A stretch of 64,000 nucleotides of DNA, from the NCBI RefSeq assembly GCF_022811705.1, contig NZ_CP094528.1, positions 1,922,001 to 1,986,000 on the forward strand. Reading direction: 5' to 3'. This document shows, in pieces, positions 8,161 to 16,425 of the stretch; the stretch's first letter is position 1; each line of letters begins with the position of its first letter. The DNA is from Agromyces larvae (GTDB lineage: Bacteria; Actinomycetota; Actinomycetes; Actinomycetales; Microbacteriaceae). A program made the position numbers and the translations under genes. The notes under the pieces were generated by a model. The model was not told where the DNA came from and made no database searches. It worked only from the letters and a program-made list of their open reading frames with translations.

Positions 8161-8663
8161 GCGGCCCACTGGTCAACCTCCTCGCGCTTGCGGCTCGGTT
8201 CCTTGATGCGCCGGCGCTCGATCCACTCGCGAGCCGTGTCGCCGAAGGGGTTGTCGATCTCGTCGAGCGCCCACGCAAGGTGCGAGTCTTCGACGACTTC
8301 GATCAGTTCCTCGGCGAAGTCCTTCCAACGGCGCACCGTCCGCGACGTGGAAGTGGAGAGGTGGTCAATGCGACGGTCGGTCGACTCCACAACAGCTAGC
8401 AGATGTGCGCGGAACGACTCGATGCGGTCGATGTCCTCCGGGCCGAACCGCGGGTCGGTGCGGCGCCTCTCGATGCGGATGTTCGTGAGCGCGAGCGCCG
8501 TGACCAGCGCGGCGCCGGTGCGGTGGATCACGTCGGGGTGCTGGAACGAACCGTTCCAATTCCTCGTTTCCACCAGGCTGTCAGTGACGACCTTCTCGAA
8601 TTGCTCCTCCGGCATGGCACGGAGTTCGTCGACCGTGTACTCGGGGGTGTCGGTGCGGGTCAT
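8157..8663 (-). CDS. Phage protein of unknown function
   Basis: A 168-residue charged, mostly helical protein starting at ATG 8663, overlapping the previous stop by 4 bases. Hydrophobic heptads around residues 50-130 suggest a helical bundle. No catalytic motif seen. Lies in the DNA-metabolism operon between a protein of unknown function and an HNH nuclease. Confidence 0.65.
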   Translation of the reverse strand: MTRTDTPEYTVDELRAMPEEQFEKVVTDSLVETRNWNGSFQHPDVIHRTGAALVTALALTNIRIERRRTDPRFGPEDIDRIESFRAHLLAVVESTDRRIDHLSTSTSRTVRRWKDFAEELIEVVEDSHLAWALDEIDNPFGDTAREWIERRRIKEPSRKREEVDQWAA

Positions 8664-9337
8664 GCTGCAATTGCTCCTTTCGTTTGGGCCGCTCGCGCGG
8701 CGATTTCGAGCCAGTCGTTCAGCCACGTGGTGAAGTCCTTGGCGCTTGCGAATGTCGGGCGCCGGTCGATGTAGTCGGCGCCGTCGTTGTAGGTGAGGTC
8801 GGCTCGCCGCCGGGCCTCTTGGAGGTCGCTGACCCGCTGGCGCCACGCGCGCTCGGGCTCGTCCTTCTCCTGTCGGGTGAGGTAGCCCGCCGGGCTGTAG
8901 TCCGCGTAGAGCTCTGTCGGCTGGCCCACGGGGTCGAGTGCCGAATAGTCGAGCGCCTTGAACGAGCGCCCGCCCTTCGGCGTCACGCGCTCCTCGAAGG
9001 AGACACGGAACGCCACCCGCGCGCGCGGCCACCACGCCCGCAGGTGCCAGTACGTCACGTCCTGCGCCGGCTTCTTCACGTCGCCCCGCGAGTGGTTCTC
9101 GCCGTCGGCCAGGTAGAGGGTGTCCGGGTGGTGGACCAGCGCGCGCCGCAGCCGCCACTCCCACCCGGCCGCCTCGACCTTCTTGATGAGCCCGGTGATC
9201 GTGCGCCCGAGCCCGTCCAGCGACGGGTCGTCGTCCACCTCGAGCACGCGCACCGGCTCCTGCACGATCTCCTTCGGCCGGGCCGCGTCGAGGTTGGCGC
9301 GATAGGTGCGGAAGTAGGCGGGCCAGCCCTCCGTCAC
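8660..9337 (-). CDS. Phage protein of unknown function
   Basis: A 225-residue protein starting at GTG 9337 (overlaps upstream stop). Contains TLYLADGENHSRGD, several Trp residues in TYWHLRAWWPR and RVAFRVSFEERV, suggesting a mixed alpha/beta fold. I do not recognise it. Co-directional and translationally coupled to both neighbours. Confidence 0.65.
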   Translation of the reverse strand: MTEGWPAYFRTYRANLDAARPKEIVQEPVRVLEVDDDPSLDGLGRTITGLIKKVEAAGWEWRLRRALVHHPDTLYLADGENHSRGDVKKPAQDVTYWHLRAWWPRARVAFRVSFEERVTPKGGRSFKALDYSALDPVGQPTELYADYSPAGYLTRQEKDEPERAWRQRVSDLQEARRRADLTYNDGADYIDRRPTFASAKDFTTWLNDWLEIAARAAQTKGAIAA

Positions 9338-9447
9338 CGCCGCCCCCGCTCGTTGAGCCACACGAACACGAGCAGCATGGCCGCGAGCGGCAGCACGAAC
9401 ACCGCGATGAAGACGCCGTCGACGATCTCCCACAGCGCGCGCTTCAT
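9334..9447 (-). CDS. Single-span small membrane protein
   Basis: A 37-residue peptide starting at ATG 9447 that overlaps the preceding stop (ATGA) and whose stop overlaps the next start. One membrane helix (FIAVFVLPLAAMLLVFVW) with charged ends MKRALWE and NERGRR. Tight coupling on both sides supports it as a real gene. Function unknown. Confidence 0.6.
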   Translation of the reverse strand: MKRALWEIVDGVFIAVFVLPLAAMLLVFVWLNERGRR

Positions 9448-9839
9448 GCGGCCACCGCCTCGCGGCGCATCGCCCGCTCTTCGAGCAGGTCGTCGAGCGC
9501 GAGCAGCTCCAGCGGGTCGGTCACTTCGCGGGTGCCCGGAAGGAGGGCGGCGAGGTAGTCGGCCTCGTCGAACAGGCCGTCGGCCGACGTCAGCACCGCG
9601 CGCAGTGCGGCCAGCACGGACGCCGGGTTGTCGACGTTCTCCGGGCGGATCAGCGCGACCGAGCAGAGGTGCGGCGGCAGCTCCCCGAAGGCGAGCACGT
9701 TGCCCGGCGAACCGGGGACACTCTCGACCGGGACGATCTTGAAGGGCACGTCGATCGCGGCCTTCGCCTGCTTGAGCAGTGCGAGACGCTCCGGGGTGAG
9801 CGGCCACGGGTGGACCGGGATCGGGATGGTGACACTCAT
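9444..9839 (-). CDS. Phage protein of unknown function in replication operon
   Basis: A 131-residue protein from ATG 9839. An N-terminal Pro-rich start (IPIPVHPWPLTPERLALL) precedes an alpha/beta core with VPGSPGNVLAFGELPP and CSVALIRPENVDNP, then an acidic helical tail. The GELPP/IRPENV pattern hints at a nuclease-loader or glycosylase-like loop, but I cannot name a family. It lies between an HTH protein and a small membrane protein. Confidence 0.6.
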   Translation of the reverse strand: MSVTIPIPVHPWPLTPERLALLKQAKAAIDVPFKIVPVESVPGSPGNVLAFGELPPHLCSVALIRPENVDNPASVLAALRAVLTSADGLFDEADYLAALLPGTREVTDPLELLALDDLLEERAMRREAVAA

Positions 9840-10213
9840 GCGACCGGCCCTCTCTTCACGCGCCACTTCACCGTCGCCAGTGGAAGCCCGGTCAGCCGGG
9901 CCAGCATCGCGACGCCGGTTCCGGCCGCCTCGGCGCGCAGCACGGCCGCCCACATCGCCTCGCGGTGCGGCGTCGACAGCGCCGCGACGAGGTGCTGCAG
10001 CGACTCCGGCGAGAACTTCCCGCCGGTGCGGTCAGCCTTCGCCTGCACCTCGCGCGCCACCGTCCAGGCCGGGAGCCCGACGATCCCGGCGATCTGCCGG
10101 ATCGACCACACACCCCGCTTACCGAGCGAGCGAGCCGCGTCCGTCTTCTCCTCCGCGTTCAGTTCGTCGCGGTGCGCGTAGGCCCGCGCCGCCTCCTTCA
10201 CTACCTCGATCAC
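9836..10213 (-). CDS. Helix-turn-helix DNA-binding protein
   Basis: A 125-residue protein; GTG 10213 overlaps the primase stop. Two HTH-like segments are visible: RSLGKRGVWSIRQIAGIVGLPAWTV near residues 28-52 (shortened) and MLARLTGLPLATVKWRVKRG at the C-terminus. It may regulate the operon or help load the primase/helicase encoded just upstream. Role inferred from position. Confidence 0.65.
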   Translation of the reverse strand: MIEVVKEAARAYAHRDELNAEEKTDAARSLGKRGVWSIRQIAGIVGLPAWTVAREVQAKADRTGGKFSPESLQHLVAALSTPHREAMWAAVLRAEAAGTGVAMLARLTGLPLATVKWRVKRGPVA

Positions 10214-12603
10214 GCTCGTCCTTTCGTCAGCCTGATTACTTCGGCCGGCGTGCCCGCGTTCTCGCGAACCGCCCTGCCCTGCTTCTTGAGTTGCTCAATG
10301 AGGCTGTCGACGTCTCGGTAGTCGTCGAACCCATCGAGTTGGTACACATCCGTCATTGCCATGAACCCGCCTGCCCGTCGGATGATCTCGACCAGGCGGT
10401 TCACCCTTCGCACCCGCGGCGACTCGTCGGTCGCGGCGACCAGCAGCAGCGCGTTCGCCAGCCACTCCTCGGCCTGCTCCAGGGCGATCAGGTAGTGCTT
10501 CATCTCGATGTCCGGCGACAGGTCCATGAGGGCCGCCAGCGCCGCGCACTTGAGGATCGTCTTCTCGAGCCTCGTGAACGTCGGGTCGAGCCGCTCCGGG
10601 TGCGCGCTCGCCCTCGCGATCGCCTCCAGGGACTCGATCGTGTCGACGTGCCTGTCCAGCACCTCGTCGGTCGCGCCCACCCACATCGGGTCTTTCGGGT
10701 CTTCCGGCTCGATGGCCTTGCGCACCTGCTCGAACCGGCTCCACCACTCCTGCGCCCACTTCGCGACCGGCGTCTGCTCACTGCTGCGCGCCGGGCCTGC
10801 ACCCTTGCGCATGAGACCCGGCCGCTTCGACTCCCGCGTGCGGGGCTTGCGCTCACCGATGGCGAAGATGAACCGGTTGATGTACCCGTCCTCCCAGTCG
10901 CCCGGCTCGATCGCGTCAGTCACCCGGTCGAACACGCCGGTCAGCAGCACCGAGAGATACGCGCGGGCGTGGATGCCCGAGATCTCCTTCTTCGTGGCCC
11001 GCTGGATCGCGGGAACGTCGCCGCCGTACAGGTCGGTGATGCCCTGCTTCATGCCGCGGAACTCGCCCTTGTCGTTCGACCAGTCCTTGAGCGCCCGGTC
11101 GGCCTCGTCGGCGTGGAACCACGACGCCTTGTGGTCGCGCTCGATCAGCTTCTCCACCAAGCCGCTGTACGTCGCGTTCCCGCCGATGTCGGGGCTGTCG
11201 GTCACGTTCAGTCTCACCAGCGTCTTGATCGGCGCGATCGCCTCCGACTTGCCGGTGCCGGAGGGGCCGAGGATCATGCCGTAGAAGTTCAGCGGCAGGA
11301 TGGTGCCGTTCTTCGTCACGATCACCGCATACGGCGAGAGCATGACGCTGAGGATGATCCACCGGTTCAGCCGGTAGTACTGCTCCGTGATCGGGGAGTT
11401 GAGCTGGGCTTGCACCCACATGAACTCGTCACCCCACCAGAGGAAGCGCTGCTCGGCGGCGAGCTCCTTGCGCTCGTCTTCGAGGCGCGCGCGCTCCAGC
11501 ACGGTCAGCAACGCCGGCTGCTTCCGGCCGGACTCGTCGACCTGCTCGGGGGCAGGAGCGCCCTCGGGCATGACCACGGGGCTGTCTTCGAGCACGGGCG
11601 ACTGGATCGCGTCGCGCACGATCGCCCACGCCTCGCCAACCCCGCCGTCGGCGTGCTGACGGAGCGCGGCCGACGCGGCGCAGCGCAGCACGAGCACCGC
11701 GGCCTCGTGCGTGGACAGGCCCGCACCGAGCGCGATCGTCGCAACCCGCGCGCCCCGCTGGCGCAGCGCCGCCGGGTTCTCGGCGTCGGCGGGCAGGGTC
11801 GTGACGGCCTCGAGCTCTTCGGGCGAGAGCTTCGCCATGAGCGGCAGCGTGTCGACGCTGAGGATGTCAGCGGGCGCCGGGGGGAACCGGCCGTACTTCT
11901 TGATCGCATCCCGCAGGCCACGGTCGAAGTCGTCGCGGTTCTCCTGCGTGTCGTAGGGGTGGCGCAGCCACTCCTCGCGGAGCCGGTTCAGCGCCCACAC
12001 CGCACCAGACCACCCCTCGGTCGCCAGACCCACCATCGCGCGCTGCAGGGCGATCATCTTCGGGTGACCGAAGTCCTCGGTCGGGATGGAGGAGACCGCC
12101 TGCTCGAACATGAAGTCGGGCTCGCCGGGCGCGCACTTGGCGAACCATTCGACGACTGTGCCGTCGAACGGGGTGCCGGTCGCCTCGGCGGGGGTGAGCA
12201 GCCACGCGGGCGGGGCGGCGAACGCCGTCCGGTCTGCGGGCACCTCGTCGCCCCATGTGATGAAGTAGCTGTTGCCCCCGCGCCTATCGACGTCATGCAG
12301 CACGACGCCGTTCGGGGTGACGTGGCCCTGCGTCGGGCCGAGTGCGACCGTCTTCGGGTCGAGATAGACGTAGTGGTCGCCTCCCGAGCGGGTCTTATAC
12401 GAGAACGTGGCGGGCAGCTCGAGCCCGGCCTCGTCGATGGAGTACCAGCCGTCCTTGCCCTCCCCCATGTCCACGTCGGCGGCGACCAGGCCGCTCGGCC
12501 CGGCCACGATGCCTACCAGCGCATCCGGCCAGCGGCTCCACCAGCGGCGGATTACGGCAGTGTCGGTGCTCGCGTCGCTCAGGCCGTTGCGGGTGTAGGG
12601 CAT
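10210..12603 (-). CDS. Primase-polymerase / helicase fusion protein
   Basis: A 797-residue protein from ATG 12603. The N-terminus is a Prim-Pol domain: D43 and D45 in ADVDMGEG, SGGDHYVY (73-80), DVDRRGGNSYF (104-113). The C-terminal half is a P-loop ATPase with Walker A GPSGTGKS at 446-453 and HADEAD (acidic pair 499-500), as in phage DUF3987-like helicases. The Prim-Pol homology appears to extend about 40 residues upstream of this ATG (in-frame KALAWAAIGAHVIPC) but that stretch has no ATG, GTG or TTG. It probably makes primers and unwinds the phage origin. Confidence 0.8.
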   Translation of the reverse strand: MPYTRNGLSDASTDTAVIRRWWSRWPDALVGIVAGPSGLVAADVDMGEGKDGWYSIDEAGLELPATFSYKTRSGGDHYVYLDPKTVALGPTQGHVTPNGVVLHDVDRRGGNSYFITWGDEVPADRTAFAAPPAWLLTPAEATGTPFDGTVVEWFAKCAPGEPDFMFEQAVSSIPTEDFGHPKMIALQRAMVGLATEGWSGAVWALNRLREEWLRHPYDTQENRDDFDRGLRDAIKKYGRFPPAPADILSVDTLPLMAKLSPEELEAVTTLPADAENPAALRQRGARVATIALGAGLSTHEAAVLVLRCAASAALRQHADGGVGEAWAIVRDAIQSPVLEDSPVVMPEGAPAPEQVDESGRKQPALLTVLERARLEDERKELAAEQRFLWWGDEFMWVQAQLNSPITEQYYRLNRWIILSVMLSPYAVIVTKNGTILPLNFYGMILGPSGTGKSEAIAPIKTLVRLNVTDSPDIGGNATYSGLVEKLIERDHKASWFHADEADRALKDWSNDKGEFRGMKQGITDLYGGDVPAIQRATKKEISGIHARAYLSVLLTGVFDRVTDAIEPGDWEDGYINRFIFAIGERKPRTRESKRPGLMRKGAGPARSSEQTPVAKWAQEWWSRFEQVRKAIEPEDPKDPMWVGATDEVLDRHVDTIESLEAIARASAHPERLDPTFTRLEKTILKCAALAALMDLSPDIEMKHYLIALEQAEEWLANALLLVAATDESPRVRRVNRLVEIIRRAGGFMAMTDVYQLDGFDDYRDVDSLIEQLKKQGRAVRENAGTPAEVIRLTKGRA

Positions 12604-12754
12604 CTTCGCCGGGAGGATCTTGTTGCGGGTGTCGTCGTAGCCGTCGCGCTCTCGGCAGGGGATGACATGTGCGCCGATAGCGGCCCATGCCAGGGCCTTC
12701 TCTACGCCCGTGAGGATCTGCGCTGCGATGATGTAGTCCTTCCGAGTGAGTCGA

Positions 12755-12766
12755 TTAGCTAGCTAT
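12755..12766. promoter_or_regulatory. Operator-like palindrome TTAGCTAGCTAT
   Basis: One base from the perfect 12-bp palindrome found elsewhere in the phage. It lies between the 3' end of the tRNA-like gene and the primase gene, just upstream of the in-frame primase extension and a GGAAGGA sequence. Likely controls primase transcription. Confidence 0.55.
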
Positions 12767-12768
12767 TG

Positions 12769-12841
12769 TGGAGCCCTCGGCGGGATTTGAACCCGCGACC
12801 TCGCCGCGCTAGCGCGCTCTACCGTACTGAGCTACGAGGGC
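12769..12841 (-). tRNA. tRNA-like gene with aberrant anticodon arm
   Basis: Acceptor stem GCCCTCG/CGAGGGC, D arm GCTC..GAGC, T arm GCGGG TTCAAAT CCCGC and an encoded CCA end (complement of 12769-12771) are all intact. Only 19 bases lie between the D and T arms where about 23 are expected, and they contain the palindrome CGCGCTAGCGCG instead of a 5-bp stem with a 7-base loop carrying U33. No anticodon can be assigned with confidence. It could be a decaying phage tRNA, a tRNA mimic or a processing element. Confidence 0.6.
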
Positions 12842-12850
12842 TGTTCCGGC

Positions 12851-13501
12851 TTAGAAGCCGGTCTGTGCGCCGGCGGCAGCCGCGAGGGCGCCACCGGTCT
12901 GCGAACGGATCAACGCGACGACGGTCGCGTCGAGGCCGGTCGCGGCGGTGATCTGCTCGTCCGAGAGGCCGAGCCCGATCAGGCCCTTCGCCTGCTCGGC
13001 CGCGGGGTTCGCGGCCGTCGGGGTCGCCGCGGCCGGGGTGGTCGGCGCGGCGGGTGCGGCGGCCGCGGGGCCGCCGACGAGCGCGTCGATCTGCGAGAGC
13101 TTGCGGATCGCGTACTGGTACGTCTTCGGCGGGAAGCCACCGGTCGGGGCCTTCGGACCGTAGCCGGTGAAGGTGGCGGTGAAGTCGTCGCCCTTCTCGG
13201 GCTTCGCCCCGGCCGCCTGCACCGCGGCGCGGAACGCCTTGAGCTGCGCACCCCACCCCTTGATGTAGATGGCGCGCAGGCCGTCGTCGTCCTCGTCCTC
13301 AGCGAGCGTCGTCTGGATGGTGACGACGATCTGCTGCTGGGGCAAACCGTCGTCCCAGAACTGCGGCTTGCCGGTGCCGAACTCCGTCTTCTGACGGGTC
13401 GTGACCTCGGTGATGACGCCGGTGATGGTGTCGCCGGGGTTCTCGAACTTGGCGGACTTGGTGCCGCCGGAGAGCAGGCTGTCCAGGTTGTCGATGCTCA
13501 T
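12851..13501 (-). CDS. SSB-like single-stranded DNA-binding protein (probable)
   Basis: A 216-residue protein from ATG 13501. An N-terminal beta-rich domain (GDTITGVITEV, QIVVTIQTTL, LRAIYIKGWGAQ, DDFTATFTGYG) fits an OB-fold, then an Ala/Pro/Thr-rich linker (about 145-175) and a C-terminal helical domain with LGLSDEQITAATGL. Phage SSB proteins often have this OB plus linker plan. Its place next to primase and Cas4-like nuclease supports a replication role. Family assignment is inferred, not motif-proven. Confidence 0.5.
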   Translation of the reverse strand: MSIDNLDSLLSGGTKSAKFENPGDTITGVITEVTTRQKTEFGTGKPQFWDDGLPQQQIVVTIQTTLAEDEDDDGLRAIYIKGWGAQLKAFRAAVQAAGAKPEKGDDFTATFTGYGPKAPTGGFPPKTYQYAIRKLSQIDALVGGPAAAAPAAPTTPAAATPTAANPAAEQAKGLIGLGLSDEQITAATGLDATVVALIRSQTGGALAAAAGAQTGF

Positions 13502-13528
13502 GATGTTGTCCTCGTTTCCTTGTCTGCC

Positions 13529-14056
13529 CTAGCCGAGGAGTTCGGCGAGGGGGTCGTGATTCGCCACTGCGGGGCGCAGTGCGATGTTCTTGGTCTTCGA
13601 CTTGCGAGCGTGCATTCGATCGCACTGGCGACATGATCGTCCGCCCCATTCGCGAAGCCGGGTGTTTTCGGGTGTGTACGCGTGTCCACGCTTGCACGCT
13701 TCCTGACCCTTGAATTGGTTCGCTCGCACTCTCCGGGAGTTCTCCTCGATCGTGACCGGATCCATGTGCCAAGGGTTGACGCAAGGCGGGTTGTAGCAGA
13801 GGTGGTCGATGGTCAGGCCCTCCGGGATGGGGCCTCTCAGGAGCTCCCACGCAACCCGGTGCGCCTTGAGCATCCGCCCCCCTGAATTGATCTGCCCGTA
13901 GCCGCGGCTCAGAGAGCCAGCCCACTCCCAGCACTCATCGACGCCAGCGGGTCGAACTTTCTCCCAGAAGCGCTCGGTCAGCGGTCGGCGTCCGTTGTGC
14001 CCCTTCACGTAGTTGGTCTTGGTCTCCTCGCCGCAACCGCAAGCGCATGCGCCCAT
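13529..14056 (-). CDS. HNH homing endonuclease
   Basis: A 175-residue protein from ATG 14056, overlapping the nuclease stop by one base (TAATG). Classical HNH signature: CWEWAGSLSRGYGQI, AHRVAWELLRGPIPEG, IDHLCYNPPCVNPWHM and VTIEENSRR. Extra zinc clusters: CACGCG at the N-terminus and CKRGHAYT plus CRQC at the C-terminus. It separates the SSB-like and Cas4-like genes and does not visibly interrupt either. Confidence 0.88.
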   Translation of the reverse strand: MGACACGCGEETKTNYVKGHNGRRPLTERFWEKVRPAGVDECWEWAGSLSRGYGQINSGGRMLKAHRVAWELLRGPIPEGLTIDHLCYNPPCVNPWHMDPVTIEENSRRVRANQFKGQEACKRGHAYTPENTRLREWGGRSCRQCDRMHARKSKTKNIALRPAVANHDPLAELLG

Positions 14057-14826
14057 TAGCCGATCAACTCCTCGAGGCTCCGCGCCTTGGGCCGGAAATC
14101 CTGGAATCTTTGGCAATCCCAGCAACCCGGTGCTCGGTCGAGCCCGGAGATCCAGATGTCGCGCGCCTCGGGTGAGATCGCGGCGATGGCGTCGAGCTGG
14201 GCGGCGACCCGGCCAGCGTGGGCGAGCGTGTCGATGGCCTCCTGCTCGTCGTAGTCCATTTCCCACCAGACGGCCTGGTTCAGGGAGATGGCGTTGCGCG
14301 GGAGGAAGCTGATCGCGACCCGCTCGACCTTGTGGCCCTGCATCGCGTAGCCGCGCCCGTAGAGATGTGCCTGCTTCCGGTAGACGGTCGACGGGGCTCG
14401 CTTGGCCTTGGTGAGGGTTGACTGGCCGACGAGCTTGTGGTCGACGACGCAGTGTGTGTGGGTGTCGAACAGGTCGGACGTGCCCCACACCTCGGCGCCT
14501 GCGACCGTGCCGACCATCACGCGATGCTCGACGAGGTAGCGGCCGGGCTCGCGCCGCTGCAGTTCGCGGAGCTTGTCGCCGATGATCCAGTGGTTGACGC
14601 TGTCATCGAAGGCAGGCTCGACGTACTGGTGGAAGGCGCTGCCGATGAACGGCAGCCACGCATCGGCGTCCTCGATCTGCTCCCAACCGGCCAGCTTCGC
14701 GGCGAGGCAGTGAAGGCAGTCCGTCCCGAGTTCGGACGGCCCGATCATCTTCTGCTGCGTGCGCGGCTGGCCGATGATGGCGAGCCGGATGCGCTCGAAG
14801 TAGGCGGCCTGCGTGGGCGTGGTCAT
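14056..14826 (-). CDS. Cas4/RecB-like PD-(D/E)XK exonuclease
   Basis: A 256-residue protein; ATG 14826 gives the natural start (TTPTQAAYFERI). Nuclease motifs: GTSDLFD with D118, VVDHKLVG with D129 and K131, and YRKQAHLYGRGY (motif QxxxY). Cysteines at 37 and 40 (CLHC) together with a C-terminal CWDC resemble the Fe-S cluster ligands of Cas4/AddB-type nucleases. In phages such enzymes act in recombination or end processing. It sits with a helical partner gene directly upstream. Confidence 0.75.
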   Translation of the reverse strand: MTTPTQAAYFERIRLAIIGQPRTQQKMIGPSELGTDCLHCLAAKLAGWEQIEDADAWLPFIGSAFHQYVEPAFDDSVNHWIIGDKLRELQRREPGRYLVEHRVMVGTVAGAEVWGTSDLFDTHTHCVVDHKLVGQSTLTKAKRAPSTVYRKQAHLYGRGYAMQGHKVERVAISFLPRNAISLNQAVWWEMDYDEQEAIDTLAHAGRVAAQLDAIAAISPEARDIWISGLDRAPGCWDCQRFQDFRPKARSLEELIG

Positions 14827-14833
14827 CGCGGGC

Positions 14834-15148
14834 CTACTTGACGACCACGCGCGGCGCGCCGTCACGGTAGTAGGCGTCCAGCACGGCGGGTGCGAGGTGC
14901 TGCTTGATCGCCTCGGTGTCCAGCGCCGCCTTGTAGAGGTGCGGGTTCGACTCGGCGGGGAACTGGCTCGCCAGCGCCGCGGTGTCGAGCCGGCGGTTCG
15001 TCTGCACCTGCACCTTCCACGGGCCGACCGCGTGCGAGCCGTGGCCCAGGGCGCGGAGCGCGTCGTCGATGAGGGTGAGTCGCTGGCTGATCCGGTCGGC
15101 CTGCTCGCGCAGCACCGCCCGCTCGTTCAGAAGTCGCTCAGTTTCCAT
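14834..15148 (-). CDS. Phage protein with N-terminal coiled coil, first gene of early operon
   Basis: A 104-residue protein from ATG 15148. Residues 1-35 (LLNERAVLREQADRISQRL) form a likely coiled coil; the rest has VGPWKVQVQTNRRLD and PRVVVK beta segments. Small coiled-coil proteins next to phage exonucleases are often recombination partners (Gp157-like), but the family cannot be confirmed. It is the first gene after the operator-controlled leftward promoter. Confidence 0.6.
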   Translation of the reverse strand: METERLLNERAVLREQADRISQRLTLIDDALRALGHGSHAVGPWKVQVQTNRRLDTAALASQFPAESNPHLYKAALDTEAIKQHLAPAVLDAYYRDGAPRVVVK

Positions 15149-15183
15149 GTTCCGCCACCCTCTCGTCTCCCGCAGCGCCCCGT

Positions 15184-15208
15184 AGTGTAGCGCTGACTTT
15201 GCTAGATG
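15184..15208 (-). promoter_or_regulatory. Secondary leftward promoter with operator half-site
   Basis: On the minus strand a TACACT -10 (complement of 15184-15189) is preceded by CATCTAGCAAA (complement of 15198-15208), a variant of the phage operator lying in the spacer position. The -35 is weak. It would give a short leader for the gene starting at 15148. Confidence 0.4.
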
Positions 15209-15321
15209 ATCCGCACGCCGCGGGGGTCGCCCCCCGCTTCAGCCTCCTTGGGAGTCCACCTGCTCCGGACATCGTCTCTCCCCTCTCTTCGGTTTGTGTG
15301 TCGCTCTCTGCGACATCTCAA

Positions 15322-15350
15322 ACGCTACAGAATTAGCTAGCTAATGTCCA
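15322..15350 (-). promoter_or_regulatory. Leftward early promoter with perfect operator in spacer
   Basis: Minus-strand -35 TGGACA (15345-15350) and -10 TAGCGT (15322-15327) are separated by exactly 17 bases. Twelve of these are the perfect palindrome TTAGCTAGCTAA (15333-15344). A bound repressor would block RNA polymerase directly. It drives the DNA-metabolism operon running left from 15,148. Confidence 0.7.
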
Positions 15351-15392
15351 GCATTTTCTGGAGGAAATCCGGCTCCCCCTTCGGGGGTCGCG

Positions 15393-16049
15393 TCAGGCGT
15401 CCTGCTCCGGCGCGGCGAACACGAGGGCGCTGATCCGCTTCGAGATGTAGATGGTGATGAGCGGCGCAGACGCCGATAGCACCACGCCGATGACGGCCTG
15501 CCAGTTCGTGAAGGCGAAGTCATCCCCCCACTCGGCGATCGTGTGCGCCGCGTTCGCCAGCACGAGGACGCACGAGAACGCCCACATCGCCAGCATCGCG
15601 ACCTTCCCCGAACCGCCTCGCGACCGGGTCACGAGGTAGTCGACAGTGGAGAAGATCGCCAGCAGCTCCAACGCGCCCGGCACGATGAACGCCAGAGCCG
15701 GGATCGGCAGCATCATCCACTCGGCGACCGCGACCGTCGTCGCGTACGAGATCGTGAACGCCGTTGCCAGCACCACGCCCGCGATCACCAGTACTAGCCG
15801 CAGCACGCCCTTCGTGTCCGGCTGAATGCGGCGGGCGCGCTTCTTCTCCTGCTCGGCGCGCCGAGCCGCCGCCTCCTCGGCGATCTTCGCCTCGATGCGC
15901 TGGGCATTCGTCTTCCGGCCGGCGCGTTTCTTCGGGCGCGCGGGGGCTGCTCTCGGCGCGGGGGCCGGGGCGGGCGCGAGACGCGCCGGCCCGACGTCCG
16001 GCACCTCGACCGGCATCGCGTCGTAGATCAGTTCTGCGGTAGTGCTCAT
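15393..16049 (-). CDS. DUF2637-like membrane protein
   Basis: A 218-residue protein from ATG 16049. A Pro/Ala-rich and then strongly basic, helical cytoplasmic part (about 22-75, KKRAGRKTNAQRIEAK) precedes four or five membrane helices from about residue 80. Acidic and charged residues in loops (AEWMMLP, AEWGDD) resemble DUF2637/Spd-type proteins of actinobacterial plasmids and phages. The role is unknown; a DNA-membrane link is possible given the basic N-terminus. It is the last gene of the long leftward accessory operon. Confidence 0.6.
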   Translation of the reverse strand: MSTTAELIYDAMPVEVPDVGPARLAPAPAPAPRAAPARPKKRAGRKTNAQRIEAKIAEEAAARRAEQEKKRARRIQPDTKGVLRLVLVIAGVVLATAFTISYATTVAVAEWMMLPIPALAFIVPGALELLAIFSTVDYLVTRSRGGSGKVAMLAMWAFSCVLVLANAAHTIAEWGDDFAFTNWQAVIGVVLSASAPLITIYISKRISALVFAAPEQDA

Positions 16050-16279
16050 GCTTCCTCCTTGAGTGCTTCGATGGCGATGCGATGGACGTCTGAAACGATG
16101 TCGGCGGGAGCGATCGCGCCGACGTAGGGTGCGGTGGTCTCGTAGATGGCGGCAAGCGCCTCGCGCCTTCTCTCGCTCAGGACGTGCTCGCGGAACGCCT
16201 CGAGCGAGTAGTCGCGCCCCTCCAGCACCTGCTCCTCGCGCCAGGCGATGTACTGCTCCACGGATCTCAGGTCGGTCAT
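16046..16279 (-). CDS. Small phage protein, unknown
   Basis: A 77-residue acidic helical protein from ATG 16279 that overlaps stop and start of its neighbours by 4 bases. Contains RSVEQYIAWREEQ and a terminal IEALKEEA helix. No family recognised. Confidence 0.6.
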   Translation of the reverse strand: MTDLRSVEQYIAWREEQVLEGRDYSLEAFREHVLSERRREALAAIYETTAPYVGAIAPADIVSDVHRIAIEALKEEA

Positions 16280-16425
16280 GCGGTGGTGTCCTCCATCTCT
16301 TCGATTCTGTCCTCGGGCACCCACAGTCCGAAACTGTCGTACCATGCCGCCTGAAGGTGCCGCCTCGAGGTGCTGTGCGCCTCGATGTAGGTGTAGTGCC
16401 CCAGCCAGATGCGGTAGCGCTTCAT
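16276..16425 (-). CDS. Small phage protein, unknown
   Basis: A 49-residue protein from ATG 16425, preceded by GGAG and overlapping both neighbours. Aromatic-rich N-terminus (KRYRIWLGHYTYIEAH) with a Trp/Tyr cluster in AAWYDSFGLW. The tight coupling supports it; function unknown. Confidence 0.55.
   Translation of the reverse strand: MKRYRIWLGHYTYIEAHSTSRRHLQAAWYDSFGLWVPEDRIEEMEDTTA

Noticed and set aside
9628..12762. Very long rightward reading frame (over 1000 codons)
   Set aside because: It is the antisense shadow of the primase gene; its product is Arg/Leu-rich low-information sequence, while the minus frame has clear Prim-Pol and Walker motifs.
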